Shown piece by piece: positions 45,001 to 53,619 of a stretch of DNA of 64,000 nucleotides. Source of the stretch: Anaerotignum faecicola. GTDB lineage: Bacteria > Bacillota > Clostridia > Lachnospirales > Anaerotignaceae. A program made the position numbers and the translations under genes. The notes below the pieces were generated by a model. The model had not been told where the DNA came from, ran no database searches, and saw only the letters and a list, made by a program, of their open reading frames with translations. Positions within the stretch are counted from its first letter, which is position 1. Every line of letters begins with the position of its first letter. Location of the stretch: the NCBI RefSeq assembly GCF_003865035.1, contig NZ_BHVZ01000001.1, positions 310,001 to 374,000 of the forward strand, in the 5' to 3' direction.

Positions 45001-47168
45001 GTCCTTGCCTTATCATCTTCATTCAGGAGATAAAAAGAATAGGTAGAAAGCCTTCCATCCGAATACGGACCTCCACCGGCAAGAAAAGCATCTATTTCAT
45101 CCTGAGTAATAAATACCTTATGTTCCTGCCATGCGAATTCATCTCTGGCATTGTATGGAATTACTTCTGCGGCAAATTTCTGGAACTGTCCGGATATTCT
45201 GATTGGATTATAGGTGCGGAACCGCATAATACTTTTATCTTCCTCATAAGCCATTGCCAGTCCTTCCAGACGCTCGTTCAGATCTGCCAGCCACTGCGGA
45301 TCTGTTAGTTTCTCTTCCAGATAATCAGTAATTTCCGGATAAATACTGTGAAGATGTGGTAAATCCTCTTCATCAAAGACAAGTTCTGCTACACCCTCTG
45401 CCATATCCGCTTTCATATAGGCAAGTGCCTGGGCATGTTCCTTTATCGCATTCTTCCTTGCAACATCAAGTACGGACTGCGGTGCATACTCGCCTTGTTT
45501 CAAAAGCTGATGGATACGGCCACTCACATCTTCCCAGGACAAAAACGCTTTATCCAGAATCTGATCGGTAACGGTATGCCCTACTGCAATCTGCAATCCA
45601 GTTTCATCAAACCAGACCGAATACTCCATACCATTGATTTCAAATCCCTTTCCACCAGTCCCATACTCCCGCTTCACAAACTCCGTATATTCTTCCGGTG
45701 TCTGCTCACTCATAAAATTATAGATAATACGAAGCTGGCTCTTGCTTCGGTTTCCTCCGGTTCTTAAAACCTCATCGACCACCTCACTTGGAATGGCAAT
45801 CTCCCCAGCATAGAGGGAAGCTATTCTGTTTTCGATTTCCCTTTTCTGTTCATTTACAGATGGAAGTTCGGGCAAAGATAAAGCAGAGGCAATTTCTTCC
45901 TCTGCTTTACTTAACTGATCTTCACTTGTGTCTTCAATTAGCTGTACACCAATTCCGTCAAGATGCTCTCTTCCGCTGTTGCCGTCAGACTGTTCATATG
46001 TGCTGTCCACGCCATCGGGTTCTCCTCTTTCGATGGTGCCGGATTCTTCTCCAACAGTTTCGCTATCTGTACTTCCAATCTCTTCTGTGCTGTTTTCTCG
46101 ATCTCTTCCAGATGGCTGTTCAGTTTCCCAGTCAGTAATAGGCTCTGATACAGGCTGTTCTTGTGTTCCTTCAGAAATGTCCTCCGCAGCATTCCGTATT
46201 TCCCGATCTGTACCTCTGTCTCCTGGATTGTCAGATTCGGAAACAGATAATCCCCTTTGCGATGATATGTCAGTTCCATGCTCATTTCCTCCTTCATCTT
46301 CCTGTGAATATTCGTTTTCTATGATTCTGTTGTTGTTTTCTTCGCTTTCATGAATTAACGTGTTAAATTTATTATAATTCCTTTCCTCCGAATTTTCAAT
46401 ACCCTTTTTCATTTCTTCTAATGAAATACGGTGTACAAATCTTCCAATATCCACTAGCACAGACTCACTGGCCATGCTCGTCGCATTTCCAATAAATGTC
46501 AGCACCGATAAACTGTTATAGTCTGTGATATGTACGAAGTCCATTTCTTCCTGCCGTTCCAGCGGATCAAGTCCGCATCTGGAAGCCAGCGTATAATAAA
46601 TGCTGTCTGTCAACAGACTGCGAAATTCGCTGCGTATGGTATCTTCTTCCAGCTCCTCCAGGTATGTTCCTTCCGTCACATATGTCAAGCCATCCAGGTA
46701 TTCATCCAGATTTTCTTCTACCATATACTTCGCTGTTGCCATCAGTGCATCAGAAAGACTTCCTGTATCTTTAGCTTCCAGTCCATAAACTTCTTCTAAA
46801 TGGTTTAATAACTCCTCCTGTTGCTTCTCCTGCAACCGCCACAGGTAAGGGGTTCTTCCACCTTTTACCTTATGAGTATCCTGAATATCAAATACATATC
46901 GGAGTCTTGTTTTCTGCATGGTTTCATCCAAAAGAGCAATTCCCTTTGCTCCTCGGTTTACCCACCGCAGCATTTTTTCATTCCATAATTCCAGCGAAGC
47001 ACAGGCAGTTGCTTTTGGACGCTGTGCGTGGATCAAAAGCTGATCCATAAATGGATACCTGTATAACCTGGCTGCGGTATCCAGATAATTCATCCAGTCC
47101 CTTGGTGAACTGCTGATATGGGCTGCATGATATTCTGCAAGTCCACGTATCTCATCTAAACGAGCCAT
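38922..47168 (-). CDS. Giant N6-adenine methylase / SNF2 helicase of the ICE
   Basis: Open frame of 2,748 residues starting behind AAGGAGG. It has an N-terminal element-specific domain, an acidic linker (about 270-420), and a methyltransferase core with [10 protein letters not shown] (near 1243) and motif I around [16 protein letters not shown]2 motifs follow: [10 protein letters not shown] (near 1845), [17 protein letters not shown] and [11 protein letters not shown]. It probably methylates and unwinds element DNA. The last 60 residues run through a terminator hairpin and 119 bases into the next gene. A -1 shift in the A5 run at 39122-39126 would give KKKHEQEL and a stop at 39100-39102, a more natural end. 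Confidence 0.9.
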   Translation of the reverse strand: MARLDEIRGLAEYHAAHISSSPRDWMNYLDTAARLYRYPFMDQLLIHAQRPKATACASLELWNEKMLRWVNRGAKGIALLDETMQKTRLRYVFDIQDTHKVKGGRTPYLWRLQEKQQEELLNHLEEVYGLEAKDTGSLSDALMATAKYMVEENLDEYLDGLTYVTEGTYLEELEEDTIRSEFRSLLTDSIYYTLASRCGLDPLERQEEMDFVHITDYNSLSVLTFIGNATSMASESVLVDIGRFVHRISLEEMKKGIENSEERNYNKFNTLIHESEENNNRIIENEYSQEDEGGNEHGTDISSQRGLSVSESDNPGDRGTDREIRNAAEDISEGTQEQPVSEPITDWETEQPSGRDRENSTEEIGSTDSETVGEESGTIERGEPDGVDSTYEQSDGNSGREHLDGIGVQLIEDTSEDQLSKAEEEIASALSLPELPSVNEQKREIENRIASLYAGEIAIPSEVVDEVLRTGGNRSKSQLRIIYNFMSEQTPEEYTEFVKREYGTGGKGFEINGMEYSVWFDETGLQIAVGHTVTDQILDKAFLSWEDVSGRIHQLLKQGEYAPQSVLDVARKNAIKEHAQALAYMKADMAEGVAELVFDEEDLPHLHSIYPEITDYLEEKLTDPQWLADLNERLEGLAMAYEEDKSIMRFRTYNPIRISGQFQKFAAEVIPYNARDEFAWQEHKVFITQDEIDAFLAGGGPYSDGRLSTYSFYLLNEDDKARTDFIKEKYGIGGQSHALCGADNSHADYDGKGLKLERGDYGNPDISVLLPWAKVAKRIGYLIDNQQFLRSADYSRMPEYERERIAGKVISFYARLPEEIERPFKQDFFNEEARKELPVMLNDSEKSQKLLQAMDDALAMLPLDFESVNETYEKKLQLLTEVHQYVEGSYTIFPAQEVPDQADGLNGYQMSLFDIVSASEPEENTEEPEVEESSAEMEEVQKGEPESESVIVQEQWDENVFEYQGYHFEPVGILPQGLEGKELVNQTRGNTELHLTTYEREDDILYSYAGFYEASGSSKADIFRCMETGRNYIPGENELFGYEGEFLPYLQNEQVQEQEPHNFHITDDDLGAGGPKAKFKANMEAIRLLKELEQDQRLATPEEQEVLSRYVGWGGIPQAFEERNSAWAEEYTQLKGILTPEEYSAARASTLNAFYTSPTVIKAMYEALGNMGLKQGNILEPSCGVGNFMGLLPESMSAANMYGVELDPVSGQIAKQLYQKNRIAVQGFEETSYPDSFFDCVIGNVPFGAYQVSDRKYDRYHFMIHDYFIAKSLDMVRPGGVVAVVTSSGTMDKQNPEVRQYFANRADLLGAIRLPNNAFQRNANTSVVADILFFQKRDRAAITEPDWVQLKTTPEGYTVNSYFADHPEMVLGDFTTESTQYGKQEVTVKAKEGADLAEQLKEAVQHIQGTITEQEISDTELEEQVVSIPADPGIKNFSFALVGEDIYYRENSVMNKMELPVVTGERVRGMVAIRDATNRLLERQLEECSDEEVASLQAELNRVYDSFTAKYGLLSSNANKRAFSMDSSYCLLTSLEFLDEKGELKRKADIFTKRTIRRAEPVTSVDTASEALAVSIGEKAKVDIPYMMQLTGKTEEEVTEELTGVIFKNPLTDKWEPSDEYLSGNVREKLNIARNFAENHPEYMVNVQALERVQPKDLDASEIEARLGATWISPEYITEFMAETFHTPRQHINYERIKVQYAEVTGQWNVKGKNVDSSNNPLSTATYGTQRANAYRLLEDALNLRDTKIYDTIHDADGEHRVLNRKETTLAQQKQELIREEFKEWIFKDMSRRETLCKIYNERFNSVRPREYDGSHIQFVGMNPEIKLMEHQKNAVAHILYGNNTLLAHCVGAGKTFQMIAAGMESKRLGLAQKSLYVVPNHLLEQWGSDFLRLYPGANILVATKKDFEPANRKRFCSRIATGDYDAVIIGHSQFEKIPLSRERQIALLEDQIADITYSIEAAKEEAGQQYTVKQMEKTKKTLKAKLEKLNDQTRKDDVVTFEQLGVDRLFVDESHYYKNLFLYTKMRNVAGISQTDAQKSSDMFMKCRYMDEITGGKGITFATGTPVSNSMTELYTIMRYLQYDTLMNMGMGHFDSWAATFGETVTAIELSPEGTGYRAKTRFARFFNLPELISIFKETADIQTADMLNLPVPEAEYINEVLKPSEEQKEMVEAFSERAEQVRGGAVDPRVDNMLKITNDGRKCALDQRLLNDMLPDAGESKVNACVENAFQVWEDGKDTQATQLIFCDLSTPKTDGTFNVYDDVRNKLVERGIPKDQIAFIHEYNTEVKKAELFAKVRAGQVRILMGSTPKLGAGTNVQDRLLALHHLDCPWKPSDLEQQEGRILRQGNQNDKVKIFRYVTENTFDSYMWQILENKQKFISQIMTSKSPVRACEDVDDTALSYAEIKALATGNEYIKEKMDLDVQVSKLKLLKANHTSQIYRLESDIAKRYPVQITALKEKIAGMRVDADVVKGIDLQDNDHFAMTVSGKLYTDKKEAGVALISAASSLRSVKSAGQIGEYHGFALSSEHNFLSNTYTMTIKGKCSYKIEFGKDTLGNIQRIHNALSAIEKKLADTEQNLETVQQQLKTAQEEVQKPFTKEAELSEKMERLAELNAMLNMDEKGGENLLADEGIGENPEVNVSEERQDRIADSVHKTSILERIKEQKQQEQTGETHQKPKRNTNRSYKGYPVRVTRALAGFFYGGFDYGKQRRTVKADYRAVGTGRCGNIHIRKIYGISEHNGKVP
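39058..39094 (-). terminator. Hairpin with T run between helicase and ArdC genes
   Basis: ATCCCG (39094-39089) pairs with CGGGAT (39067-39062), with further inner pairing, and is followed by TTTTT (39062-39058). It stands between the natural-looking end of the helicase frame and the ribosome site of the polyprotein gene. It therefore acts as terminator or attenuator inside the long transfer operon. Confidence 0.7.
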
Positions 47169-47194
47169 AACCTATTCCTCCTTCTGACTGTGCT

Positions 47195-49288
47195 TTATTT
47201 TTTCTTTTTAGGAAATTCCAGACTGAATCTGGCTTTTCCATCTTCTACCCCAAGTACAAGATCAGCATCAAATTTGCTGTCCTTTTTCTTGGAATACAGT
47301 CCTTTTACATGGGTACGTCCCTTTTTCAGAAGCTCCACTGCCATCTTTTTATCCATTGATTTTTTCATGCTTTCCAGAAACCTATTTGACTTCCATAAAG
47401 CAAACGGACAACTTCTGTCAGAACAATAATAATTGGTCTTACCCTCATATACATCGGAACCGCATACCGGGCATTTCCCAATTACTTCCCTTGCAGTCTG
47501 AAAACGATTCCGTTCTTCTTCTGGAATCGCCCTGCATACTGAAAGAACATCGGTAATCATAGATACAATCCCATCCATAAATTCATCATCGTGGATTTTT
47601 CCCTTTTCCATCATCAGAAGCTGATTCTCCCATTCTGCTGTCAGGCTTGCGGATTTCAGATTCTCCGGCATTACATGAATCAGCTCACAGCCTGCCACCG
47701 TAGGAAAAATCTGCTTTCCTTTACGTTCTGCATACCCGGAAGATACCAGCTTCTCAATAATATTGGCTCTGGTTGCCGGTGTCCCCAATCCCTTTTTCTC
47801 TGTTTCAGAATCAAATTCCTTATTTCCCGCTGTTTCCATTGCAGCAAGCAGAGTATCTTCGGTAAACATCTTCGGCGGAGAAGTGTAATGTGTACTCTTC
47901 TCTGCTTTCACAGAGGCAAGAGTCATTCCTTCCTCATATCCTTCTGGAAGTTCTGTCTTATGATCCGGTTCATCAGATTTCTTATCCTTTACACAGTATT
48001 TCCGAAAGGCTTCTTCCACTTCTTTGAAGCCCATCTGCACAGGCAGCTTTCCTTTTGCAGTAAATTCATGTTCTTTGCACTGTACGGAAATTTCTGTCTG
48101 CTCATAAAGGTACTCTTCCCCTGTTGCCTGAACAAGCTGCTGTCCGATCAGCATCAGCAGATTTTTCTTTCCACCGGAAAGTCCTCCCATGCCTTTTTCC
48201 ATTGCTTCTTTTGTCGGTAGGATTGCATGATGATCAGATACCTTTGCATTATTAACCACACGATCTATGTTTCCCCTAATCTGTCCAGATTCCAGAAACG
48301 GAAGAAAATCTGTCATGCCTTCGGCAAGCATTTTTACCGTTTCTTTCATATCCTCGATTACATACTGACTGTCTGTTCTCGGATAAGTAACCATCTTTTC
48401 TTCATACAGTTCCTGCAGCATATCCAATGTTTTCTGTGCAGTGTATCCGAAAAATCGGTTTGCTTCCCTCTGCAGACTGGTCAGGTCATAAAGTTTGGGC
48501 GGAGAAGTCTTTTTCTGTTCTCTTTTCACTCTGGTCACAACAGCTTCTGTCCCATCACAGAGTTTTCTTAATTCTTCCGCTTCTGTTTCAGACTGAATAT
48601 TTTCTGAAATTACCGCAAGTCTTCCATCTGACAGGGAAACCTTATAATAGGCTTCTTTCTTGAAATGCTCAATTTTCTCTTTTCTTTCCGTCAGCATAGC
48701 AAGCGTTGGTGTCTGCACTCTGCCAACTACCAGACGTTTAAAATATCTGGTTGTGTAAGCTCTCGTTGCGTTCATTCCGATCAGCCAGTCCGCCTGTGCC
48801 CTGCATACCGCAGCATTACAAAGCCCTGCATATTCTCTCCCGTCAGTTAGGGACTGAAATCCTTTCTGAATGGCTTCATCTTCCATTGAGCTGATCCACA
48901 GACGCTTCACTGGTTTCTGACAGCCTGCCAGATCATAAACTCTTTTAAAAATCAGTTCTCCTTCTCTTCCGGCATCACAGCCATTCACCAGATATGCTAC
49001 ATCTGCCCGGTTCATCAGGCTGCATATCACATCAAATTGCTTCTTTTTATCCTCTGATACCTGAACTTTCCATACTTCCGGAATAATCGGTAAATCCTCA
49101 AACTGCCATTTTGCATATTTTTCATCATAGATTTCCGGTGGGACATACTCTGCCAGATGCCCCAGGCACCAACTGACGATGCAACTGTTCCCCTCCAGAT
49201 ACCCGTCCTTTCTCTGATAAGCAGATAAATTTTTTGCAAGGCTCTGTGCCACGCTCGGTTTCTCTGCGATCACTAAAAATTTCGCCAT
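47195..49288 (-). CDS. topB: DNA topoisomerase III (type IA)
   Basis: 697 residues. TOPRIM domain (FLVIAEKPSVAQSLA... NGCDAGREGELIF), the region GRVQTPTLAML, and the catalytic tyrosine in MVTYPRTDSQYV (near residue 301). A C-terminal zinc-ribbon part follows (CPVCGSDVYEGKTNYYCSDRSCPFALW). ICE-borne TopB enzymes relax or decatenate the DNA during transfer. GGAGG precedes the ATG. It lies directly before the helicase-methylase gene. Confidence 0.96.
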   Translation of the reverse strand: MAKFLVIAEKPSVAQSLAKNLSAYQRKDGYLEGNSCIVSWCLGHLAEYVPPEIYDEKYAKWQFEDLPIIPEVWKVQVSEDKKKQFDVICSLMNRADVAYLVNGCDAGREGELIFKRVYDLAGCQKPVKRLWISSMEDEAIQKGFQSLTDGREYAGLCNAAVCRAQADWLIGMNATRAYTTRYFKRLVVGRVQTPTLAMLTERKEKIEHFKKEAYYKVSLSDGRLAVISENIQSETEAEELRKLCDGTEAVVTRVKREQKKTSPPKLYDLTSLQREANRFFGYTAQKTLDMLQELYEEKMVTYPRTDSQYVIEDMKETVKMLAEGMTDFLPFLESGQIRGNIDRVVNNAKVSDHHAILPTKEAMEKGMGGLSGGKKNLLMLIGQQLVQATGEEYLYEQTEISVQCKEHEFTAKGKLPVQMGFKEVEEAFRKYCVKDKKSDEPDHKTELPEGYEEGMTLASVKAEKSTHYTSPPKMFTEDTLLAAMETAGNKEFDSETEKKGLGTPATRANIIEKLVSSGYAERKGKQIFPTVAGCELIHVMPENLKSASLTAEWENQLLMMEKGKIHDDEFMDGIVSMITDVLSVCRAIPEEERNRFQTAREVIGKCPVCGSDVYEGKTNYYCSDRSCPFALWKSNRFLESMKKSMDKKMAVELLKKGRTHVKGLYSKKKDSKFDADLVLGVEDGKARFSLEFPKKKK

Positions 49289-49361
49289 GTTTTCCTCCTG
49301 TTCCTGTCAAAAAGGCAGTCCATAAAGAACCGCCCTTTCTCCATACCTTATGCTTTTTTTG

Positions 49362-50027
49362 TTATTTCTGCTGATCTTCCGCATTTTCTTCATCTTCATT
49401 GATGTAACTGTCATCAGCAAATTCCAGACCTTCCTCTACAATACCGTCCTCTTTTTTCTTTCGGAATTTACTTAAAGCAAAAGCAGCTAAACCACCGAAT
49501 ACCAGTACAATACCGCCGCCCAGGATCGCAGAGCCAAACATTTTATTACCACCGGATTCCGGTTTTACTTCTGTTTCTGGCTGTACGGTAGTTTCTGGTT
49601 CTGGTGCTGCAGTCGTTTCCGGAAGAACAACTGCTGGTTCCTCTTTTTTCTCGATTTCCTCGTTTTCGCCTAAGAACTCTGCCAGATCATTTTCATCTAC
49701 CAGTGACATCATGTACACGTTTTCGGAAGTACCGGAACGGTCAATGACCATATAAAAGGTGTTTCCATTCTTTGTCTGTACCGTCAGAAACTGCTTGGAA
49801 CTGTCATTCTCCTTATCATCCACAAGCTGTCCGTTTCCCGATGTGGAAAACGGTGTTCCCTCTGCGGCAGGCTGCTCCGCCGGCTGTTCTTCTATCACCT
49901 GTTCCGCAGTTTCAGTCTGCTCTGCGTTTTCATTTGCCTGTGCAAAAGCGGTCACACTGGCAGAACCCATCAGTATTGTTGATGACAACATAATCATCAA
50001 AATTTTTTTCATTACTTTATTCTTCAT
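49362..50027 (-). CDS. DUF4366 (CD1107-type) secreted membrane-anchored protein
   Basis: 221 residues: signal peptide (KKILMIMLSSTILMGSASVTAFA), a small folded domain (QFLTVQTKNGNTFYMVIDRSGTSENVYMMSLVD), a Pro/Glu/Thr-rich stalk, one membrane helix (about 167-186) and an acidic cytoplasmic tail. Constant member of CTn transfer regions; likely an outside-facing part of the mating apparatus. It overlaps the DUF4315 gene by 11 bases. Confidence 0.85.
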   Translation of the reverse strand: MKNKVMKKILMIMLSSTILMGSASVTAFAQANENAEQTETAEQVIEEQPAEQPAAEGTPFSTSGNGQLVDDKENDSSKQFLTVQTKNGNTFYMVIDRSGTSENVYMMSLVDENDLAEFLGENEEIEKKEEPAVVLPETTAAPEPETTVQPETEVKPESGGNKMFGSAILGGGIVLVFGGLAAFALSKFRKKKEDGIVEEGLEFADDSYINEDEENAEDQQK

Positions 50028-50352
50028 CTTCCAAATCCTCTCTTTCTTCTATCAGTCCGGTTGACATTTCTCTGTCCATATTTTCTTCTTTCTTTATACC
50101 TGTTTCAGAACTATCCATAGAAAGATTGCCCTCTTCATCAAACTGCATGGTAACTGTTCCATTCTGAATCCCGTCCAGAAAAGTCAGCATCTTTCGGCTG
50201 TCCATCTTCATGGAACGGATTGCCTTAATGATTTCTGCATCTTCCATCTGCTTTTTCTGGATTCTCAGTTGCCTTACATGCTCCTGCAGTTCCAGAATCT
50301 TGTTTTCAGTTTTCTGAATGTCATCCAGAACCTTTTTTAATCGCATATTCAT
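50017..50352 (-). CDS. DUF4315 family protein
   Basis: 111 residues from ATG 50350-50352 (AAGGGAG upstream; a longer frame has no ribosome site). Coiled coil at 1-45 (LKKVLDDIQKTENKILELQEHVRQL), then a short acidic tail. Found between the cell-wall hydrolase and DUF4366 in related elements. Function unknown; probably a structural adaptor. Confidence 0.78.
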   Translation of the reverse strand: MNMRLKKVLDDIQKTENKILELQEHVRQLRIQKKQMEDAEIIKAIRSMKMDSRKMLTFLDGIQNGTVTMQFDEEGNLSMDSSETGIKKEENMDREMSTGLIEEREDLEDEE

Positions 50353-50369
50353 CTCTTGTTTACTCCCTT

Positions 50370-52799
50370 CTAGTGAAGTCTGCCAAATGCCATAAAATGT
50401 TGCTGCCAGTAAGAACTTGCAATGCTTGTATATTGAATCGGATTTCCACAATGAATCATCATGTTATTTCCTACATAAATTCCAACATGGCTCGCTCCCG
50501 GCGTATCATAAGTTCCCTGGAAAAAGATCAGATCTCCCGGCTTTGCATCCGATGGAGATACATAGGAACAATAAGAACGAAGCCCGTCCGCTGTTGTTCT
50601 TCCCACGTTCCATCCATTTCCGCAATTATTGATTACCCAGCATACAAAACCAGAACAGTCAAAACTGGTAGATGGCGATGCACCGCCCCAGACATACGGA
50701 TAACCAAGATATTTTTCCGCTTCCCGAATCATCTTGGCAAACTGCGGATCAGAAAGTGCTTCTGCCGGAATATCATATCCAAAGCCTGCCCCACCTGTCG
50801 GAATTGTGTTAAGGTCAAACAGATAATCACGATTTCCATAGTATTTGTTGTAAGCGTCATACTGCTCCTGTTCCTTATCTGTCATACGGTTTCTTAAAAC
50901 TGCATCCAGGTTATGGTTCGTAAGTGTTACATCCAGCCGGTTCACTTCTCTTGTTGTCGTTACTTCCACTTCCTGACTTCCATTGCTGTCTGCTATGTAT
51001 GCTTCCCAGGTCTGATGCCCATGTGCTGACGCAGAAGCGTGATCGCCGTAGAATACATCAAACTGCACACCATACTGTGCAAAATTTCCGGTATCCTCAA
51101 CTACATACTCCACACCATTCATAATGACATGGGTTCCCATTGGCACAAATGGATTAGAAGCGTCTACCGCAATCGTATGATTTGCCTGTGGATAGGCTCC
51201 ACTCGCTGTCGGGCCTCCACTCCACTGTCCACAACAGATCGGGCAGTTACAATATCCACTGGTCACAACCTGTCCCAGTGATTCTCCAACCTTGACCTTT
51301 TTCTTTTCTGTTACCGTTTCTCGTGTCGAATCCGTATACAAGCCATACTGTTCCTTAAAAATCTCCTGAATCTCATCTGCAACCTCTGCATAGGTAAAAC
51401 CACCATACTTAACTGTCAGATAGGAAATAAGCTGATACGGGTTGTGTCCGATCTCATCAATCTGGAACTGGAACTCGTCATAATCGGAATGGTTTGCTTT
51501 CATCTGATTGATCTGCTCATTCAGTGCATTTTCTAATGCCACATAAGCATTTTCCGCAGCATAAATATCCTCATCCTCACTGGAATAACTGGTAGAAATA
51601 ATAGCATTGGAACTGCCCTGGAATAACGCAGCACAGCTTGACAGGCTCGTTGCCATTAACGCAAACAGCAGCACCAGAACTCCTATGGACAGGAGGATAT
51701 TTCTGTTCTGTGCCACAAGCTCCTTGACCGCAGCTTTGGCTTTTTCCGTAAATCGCTGTGCGTTTACAAGCACTGCGTCTTTCACAGCTTTTCCATGTTT
51801 CGCAGCCTGATACTGCTTCTGGTAACGCTTTTTCTGCAATAATTTCTTTAATGCAGACTGTTTCTTCTGCTCTGCTTCTTTCTGAACCGCCTTTTTTGCT
51901 TCATTGGAAGCACTGGTGCTAAACTGCAAACGGGATTTTTCTGTTTCTTCCAGAACAGATTCCCTTAACCGATTATTTCTCTGTCGTTTTTCTTTCAACC
52001 GTTCCCGAACGTAAATTGACTTTCTTGCAAGACTTTCTCCCGCAAGTTCCATCTGATCTGCTGCATCAAGAGCAGCATTATCATCGGTATCCTCTCTGAT
52101 TTTTTTCTGACCATAGGCAGATACCGTTTCTGAAACAACGGTTGCTCCCTTTCTTGCCATTCTGCTACCGGGAATCATACCTTTACTTTCATCTTCAAAG
52201 GAAAGATGGGATTTTGATTTTTTCTGTTCTTTTAGCGTCTGTTCCCTTTTCGTCTTATCTTTAATCTCTTCCCGAAAGTCTTCCATTGATTTTTCATCAA
52301 CTTCTGCCTTTTCATGGTAGCGTTTCTGCTCTTTTGCTGCATAGGCTGTGACCATCTTTTTCTTTCGGTTCTGCCTGTCCGGTTCTGTTATTTCAGAATC
52401 ACGTTCAAATTTCCATTCTGGATGCCCCCGGATACTATCTTTCCGAAGTCTGGAACGTGAAACAGGCGGAGATTTCTCCCCGCCTGCTTTATCATCACTC
52501 ATTTCTGAATTTTCCATTTCTTCCGTTTCCGCAATTTCTTCCTCTTCCAGAGAAGCGTGTCTCGATTGCAACCTGTGCTTTCCTTCTGTCACTTCCTCAA
52601 CCGTTTCTTCTGCAGTATGAGTTTTTCTGACCTTTCCAAAGTCCAGCTCCTGTTCCCTGTGTCCGGCTGTTTTCTTCTCATCTGCCTCACGTCCGGTAAT
52701 CCGCTTTTCCTTTTTACTGCGGAGATTTTTTTCCCTGAGTCCATCCCGACTCATCTTCTGGACAGTCTTGTCCCTTGCTTTATATTCATGCTCCTGCAT
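50370..52799 (-). CDS. Cell-wall hydrolase of the transfer system (3D plus NlpC/P60 domains)
   Basis: 809 residues from ATG 52797-52799. A long, highly charged cytoplasmic part (about 1-345), one membrane helix (ILLSIGVLVLLFALMATSL), then outside: a helical region, a 3D-type domain (VTSGYCNCPICCG... DASNPFVPMGTHV... VEDTG) and a C-terminal NlpC/P60 endopeptidase with Cys in FDCSGFVCW and His in GASHVGIYVG. Matches the CD1108 family and acts like VirB1, opening peptidoglycan for the channel. The very long basic-acidic cytoplasmic tail is unusual for a wall hydrolase. Confidence 0.88.
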   Translation of the reverse strand: MQEHEYKARDKTVQKMSRDGLREKNLRSKKEKRITGREADEKKTAGHREQELDFGKVRKTHTAEETVEEVTEGKHRLQSRHASLEEEEIAETEEMENSEMSDDKAGGEKSPPVSRSRLRKDSIRGHPEWKFERDSEITEPDRQNRKKKMVTAYAAKEQKRYHEKAEVDEKSMEDFREEIKDKTKREQTLKEQKKSKSHLSFEDESKGMIPGSRMARKGATVVSETVSAYGQKKIREDTDDNAALDAADQMELAGESLARKSIYVRERLKEKRQRNNRLRESVLEETEKSRLQFSTSASNEAKKAVQKEAEQKKQSALKKLLQKKRYQKQYQAAKHGKAVKDAVLVNAQRFTEKAKAAVKELVAQNRNILLSIGVLVLLFALMATSLSSCAALFQGSSNAIISTSYSSEDEDIYAAENAYVALENALNEQINQMKANHSDYDEFQFQIDEIGHNPYQLISYLTVKYGGFTYAEVADEIQEIFKEQYGLYTDSTRETVTEKKKVKVGESLGQVVTSGYCNCPICCGQWSGGPTASGAYPQANHTIAVDASNPFVPMGTHVIMNGVEYVVEDTGNFAQYGVQFDVFYGDHASASAHGHQTWEAYIADSNGSQEVEVTTTREVNRLDVTLTNHNLDAVLRNRMTDKEQEQYDAYNKYYGNRDYLFDLNTIPTGGAGFGYDIPAEALSDPQFAKMIREAEKYLGYPYVWGGASPSTSFDCSGFVCWVINNCGNGWNVGRTTADGLRSYCSYVSPSDAKPGDLIFFQGTYDTPGASHVGIYVGNNMMIHCGNPIQYTSIASSYWQQHFMAFGRLH

Positions 52800-52834
52800 G
52801 GTCATCATCTCCTGATCTATGGTAATTTTCCGTT

Positions 52835-53602
52835 TTATTCCTTTCCGCTATTTTTCTTTGCAACCAGTACCATACGCCCATTTTTCTGGGAATACTCACA
52901 AGTAGACAGTGTAAGTAACTTATCTCTATATTCTGCTGTTGTTCCTGTCTGATAAAGTGATTTTTCCTTAACGGAAGCAACAAATTTTTTATAATCAGCC
53001 ACTGTTCCAGCTTTGATAAAACTGTAATAATCAAAATCATTTCCTGTATAAACGGGCGTTGTAAATGCTGCAAATATCTGATATTGTTCATTTCCCCATA
53101 TCGTGCGGAACAGGATTGTCGGATGTTCTTCGTAAAATCCTTCGTCCTTATATTTCTCAAGGTCAGCAAACATCTTCCCACTGTTCATGTGATGTCCATA
53201 TATGATCAGATTGTCCGAATCCCCTGGTACACATTCCTCTGCCAGAAATAAACATCCATTTGCAGAATATTCCCCATTGAAATCCCGATGCAGATAATAA
53301 TTTTTATCTCCGGGCCGATACATGACCGGATAGTCTATTCTCGTTCCATCAATGGTCAGCCAGCCAATACAATCCGGATTTTCTTCATGCAATGCCAAAA
53401 TTCCAGCATCTACCTCTATCAAAGAATCGCCGGAAGCATCTTCTTCCGATTCATCCTCTCTTTTCTGCATTAGCTCCTGCAGTTCCTGCTGTAACTGATT
53501 ATCCTGTCTTTCCTGTAAAAAAAATCCCATCAGAAAATAAATACTGATTGTAAACAATACAATGGATATAGAAAGTAACAATCCTGCCACCCATTTCCTC
53601 AT
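52835..53602 (-). CDS. Class B sortase
   Basis: 255 residues: N-terminal membrane anchor, a coiled region, then the sortase domain with His in IIYGHHM, Cys in LTLSTCEY and Arg in KNGRMVLVAKK. Class B sortases in CTn elements join surface proteins to peptidoglycan. The most obvious substrate is the Cna-B adhesin at the upstream end of the same operon, which ends in a TPKTG motif. GAGGTGAC precedes the ATG. Confidence 0.9.
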   Translation of the reverse strand: MRKWVAGLLLSISIVLFTISIYFLMGFFLQERQDNQLQQELQELMQKREDESEEDASGDSLIEVDAGILALHEENPDCIGWLTIDGTRIDYPVMYRPGDKNYYLHRDFNGEYSANGCLFLAEECVPGDSDNLIIYGHHMNSGKMFADLEKYKDEGFYEEHPTILFRTIWGNEQYQIFAAFTTPVYTGNDFDYYSFIKAGTVADYKKFVASVKEKSLYQTGTTAEYRDKLLTLSTCEYSQKNGRMVLVAKKNSGKE

Positions 53603-53619
53603 GTTCTGCTGTCACCTCT